From Pseudomonadota bacterium (GTDB lineage: Bacteria; Desulfobacterota; Desulfobacteria; Desulfobacterales; Desulfobacteraceae): a stretch of DNA of 14,512 nucleotides. The notes under the pieces were generated by a model. That model was not told where the DNA came from. It saw only the letters and a program-made list of their open reading frames with translations, and did no database searches. Below are positions 13,874 through 14,512 of the stretch, one piece after another. Location: the NCBI GenBank assembly GCA_018816605.1, contig JAHIVS010000316.1, positions 1-14,512 on the forward strand, written 5' to 3'. A program made the position numbers and the translations under genes. Numbering within the stretch: position 1 is the first letter of the stretch; every line of letters starts with the position of its first letter.

Positions 13874-14512
13874 ACAGCTTTCATATCTGGAGACAATTTT
13901 CGACCGGTCCGAAGACGGGCTGATGATCTGTGATGCCCGGGGCCATATACTTATGATGAACCGGGCTGCTGAAAGGCTGAACGGCATAAGGGCATCCGAG
14001 GTTGTCGGAAAGAGTGTAAAAGTCCTGATCCGGGAGGGGCAGATCAATCGGTCTGCCACCCAGGAAGTTCTGGAAACCAAACGCCAGGTCAGCCTGGTTC
14101 AGACCACGCCCAGGTCGCGGTATACGCTTTTGGTTACCGGCACTCCGGTATTTGATGATGAAAATGAAATTGCATATGTGGTGGTAAATGAACGGGATAT
14201 TTCTCTGATTGAAGACATGAAGCGGGAGCTTGCCCGGGTCCGCCAGGAAACGGAAAAGATGCGGGAAGAGCTCAGTGAACTTACCCTGAGAGATTTTGCC
14301 AAAAACCATATTGTGGCCCAGAGCAGTTCCATGAAGCAGACCCTTCACCTGGCCAGAAAACTGGCCAGGGCCGATGCCTCCAATATCCTGATCCAGGGAG
14401 AATCGGGAACCGGCAAGGGATTGCTGGCCAGATATATCCATACGAACAGCATGGGGGCCAAAAAACCGTTTATCCAGATCAATTGTGCGGCTCTGCCGGA
14501 AAATCTTCTGGA
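13863..14512 (+). CDS. PAS-domain sigma-54-dependent transcriptional activator (3' end outside the window)
   Basis: The first 216 codons of a regulator that runs off the right edge. Order: a PAS domain (about 5-115; YLETIFDRSEDGLMICDARG … VVVNERDIS), a coiled-coil linker (about 116-145; MKRELARVRQETEKMREEL), then a sigma-54 AAA+ domain starting at IVAQSSSMKQTLHLARKLA, with Walker A GESGTGKG (179-186) and FIQINCAALPENLL. The GAFTGA loop and the helix-turn-helix would lie downstream. It lacks a receiver, so it senses a ligand or redox state directly through PAS rather than by phosphorylation. ATG 13863 overlaps the amidohydrolase stop, indicating translational coupling, so the regulator probably governs the racemase/amidohydrolase pathway. 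No -24/-12 promoter was found upstream of the racemase. Confidence 0.9.
   Translation, partial: MNDRQLSYLETIFDRSEDGLMICDARGHILMMNRAAERLNGIRASEVVGKSVKVLIREGQINRSATQEVLETKRQVSLVQTTPRSRYTLLVTGTPVFDDENEIAYVVVNERDISLIEDMKRELARVRQETEKMREELSELTLRDFAKNHIVAQSSSMKQTLHLARKLARADASNILIQGESGTGKGLLARYIHTNSMGAKKPFIQINCAALPENLL

Noticed and set aside
13121..14080. 319-codon open frame on the minus strand
   Set aside because: It lies antisense across the amidohydrolase C-terminus and the PAS domain of the activator, both with clear family motifs. It has low-complexity Pro/Gly/His-rich translation and no recognisable domain, so it is a shadow frame.

Overview
The window looks like chromosomal DNA from a Gram-negative anaerobe, most plausibly a deltaproteobacterium of the Desulfobacterales. 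This is an inference from gene content: a TauE/SafE-type anion exporter, an HDOD-domain response regulator, a sigma-54-type PAS/AAA+ regulator, and a roughly 1000-residue receiver/PPDK_N signalling protein. The moderate GC content and frequent Shine-Dalgarno sites with TTG or GTG starts fit. No rRNA, tRNA, CRISPR array, phage gene or complete transposase gene was seen.

Layout from left to right. (1) The 3' end of an acetyl-CoA hydrolase/CoA-transferase gene, then a stem-loop. (2) A DUF1643-type protein followed by a TauE/SafE permease, probably co-transcribed, ending at a short hairpin against the convergent LysR gene. (3) A LysR regulator divergent from a small SDR-fold protein that lacks the usual catalytic Tyr/Lys. 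Their 95-bp (104-bp from the preferred LysR start) intergenic region holds overlapping divergent promoters and a nested palindrome. (4) Downstream of the SDR gene, an azlCD branched-chain amino acid exporter operon in which azlC is a pseudogene (missing front part plus two opposite frameshifts) while azlD is intact. (5) A 142-bp MITE-like element with perfect 14-bp terminal inverted repeats and a perfect 9-bp target duplication. (6) A THUMP-domain rRNA guanine-N2-methyltransferase (RlmL-like) overlapping a 72-residue orphan. (7) A strong sigma-70-like promoter whose -35 hexamer lies within the centre of a 23-bp perfect palindrome, followed by a leader of about 140 nt. (8) A two-gene signalling operon: pseudo-receiver + receiver + PPDK_N protein, then receiver + HDOD protein. 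(9) A proline racemase-family enzyme, a YtcJ-like amidohydrolase and the start of a PAS/sigma-54 activator, tightly packed and probably one functional unit.

Two regions stand out. The PPDK_N/HDOD pair looks like an uncharacterised signalling module: the large protein keeps a nucleotide-binding ATP-grasp domain but lacks the phospho-histidine and PEP-barrel domains that true PEP synthases need. The azlC-MITE interval shows recent decay and a non-autonomous element insertion in one short stretch. The racemase/amidohydrolase/activator cluster suggests a regulated catabolic route for an N-substituted or hydroxylated amino acid, but its substrate cannot be read from sequence.
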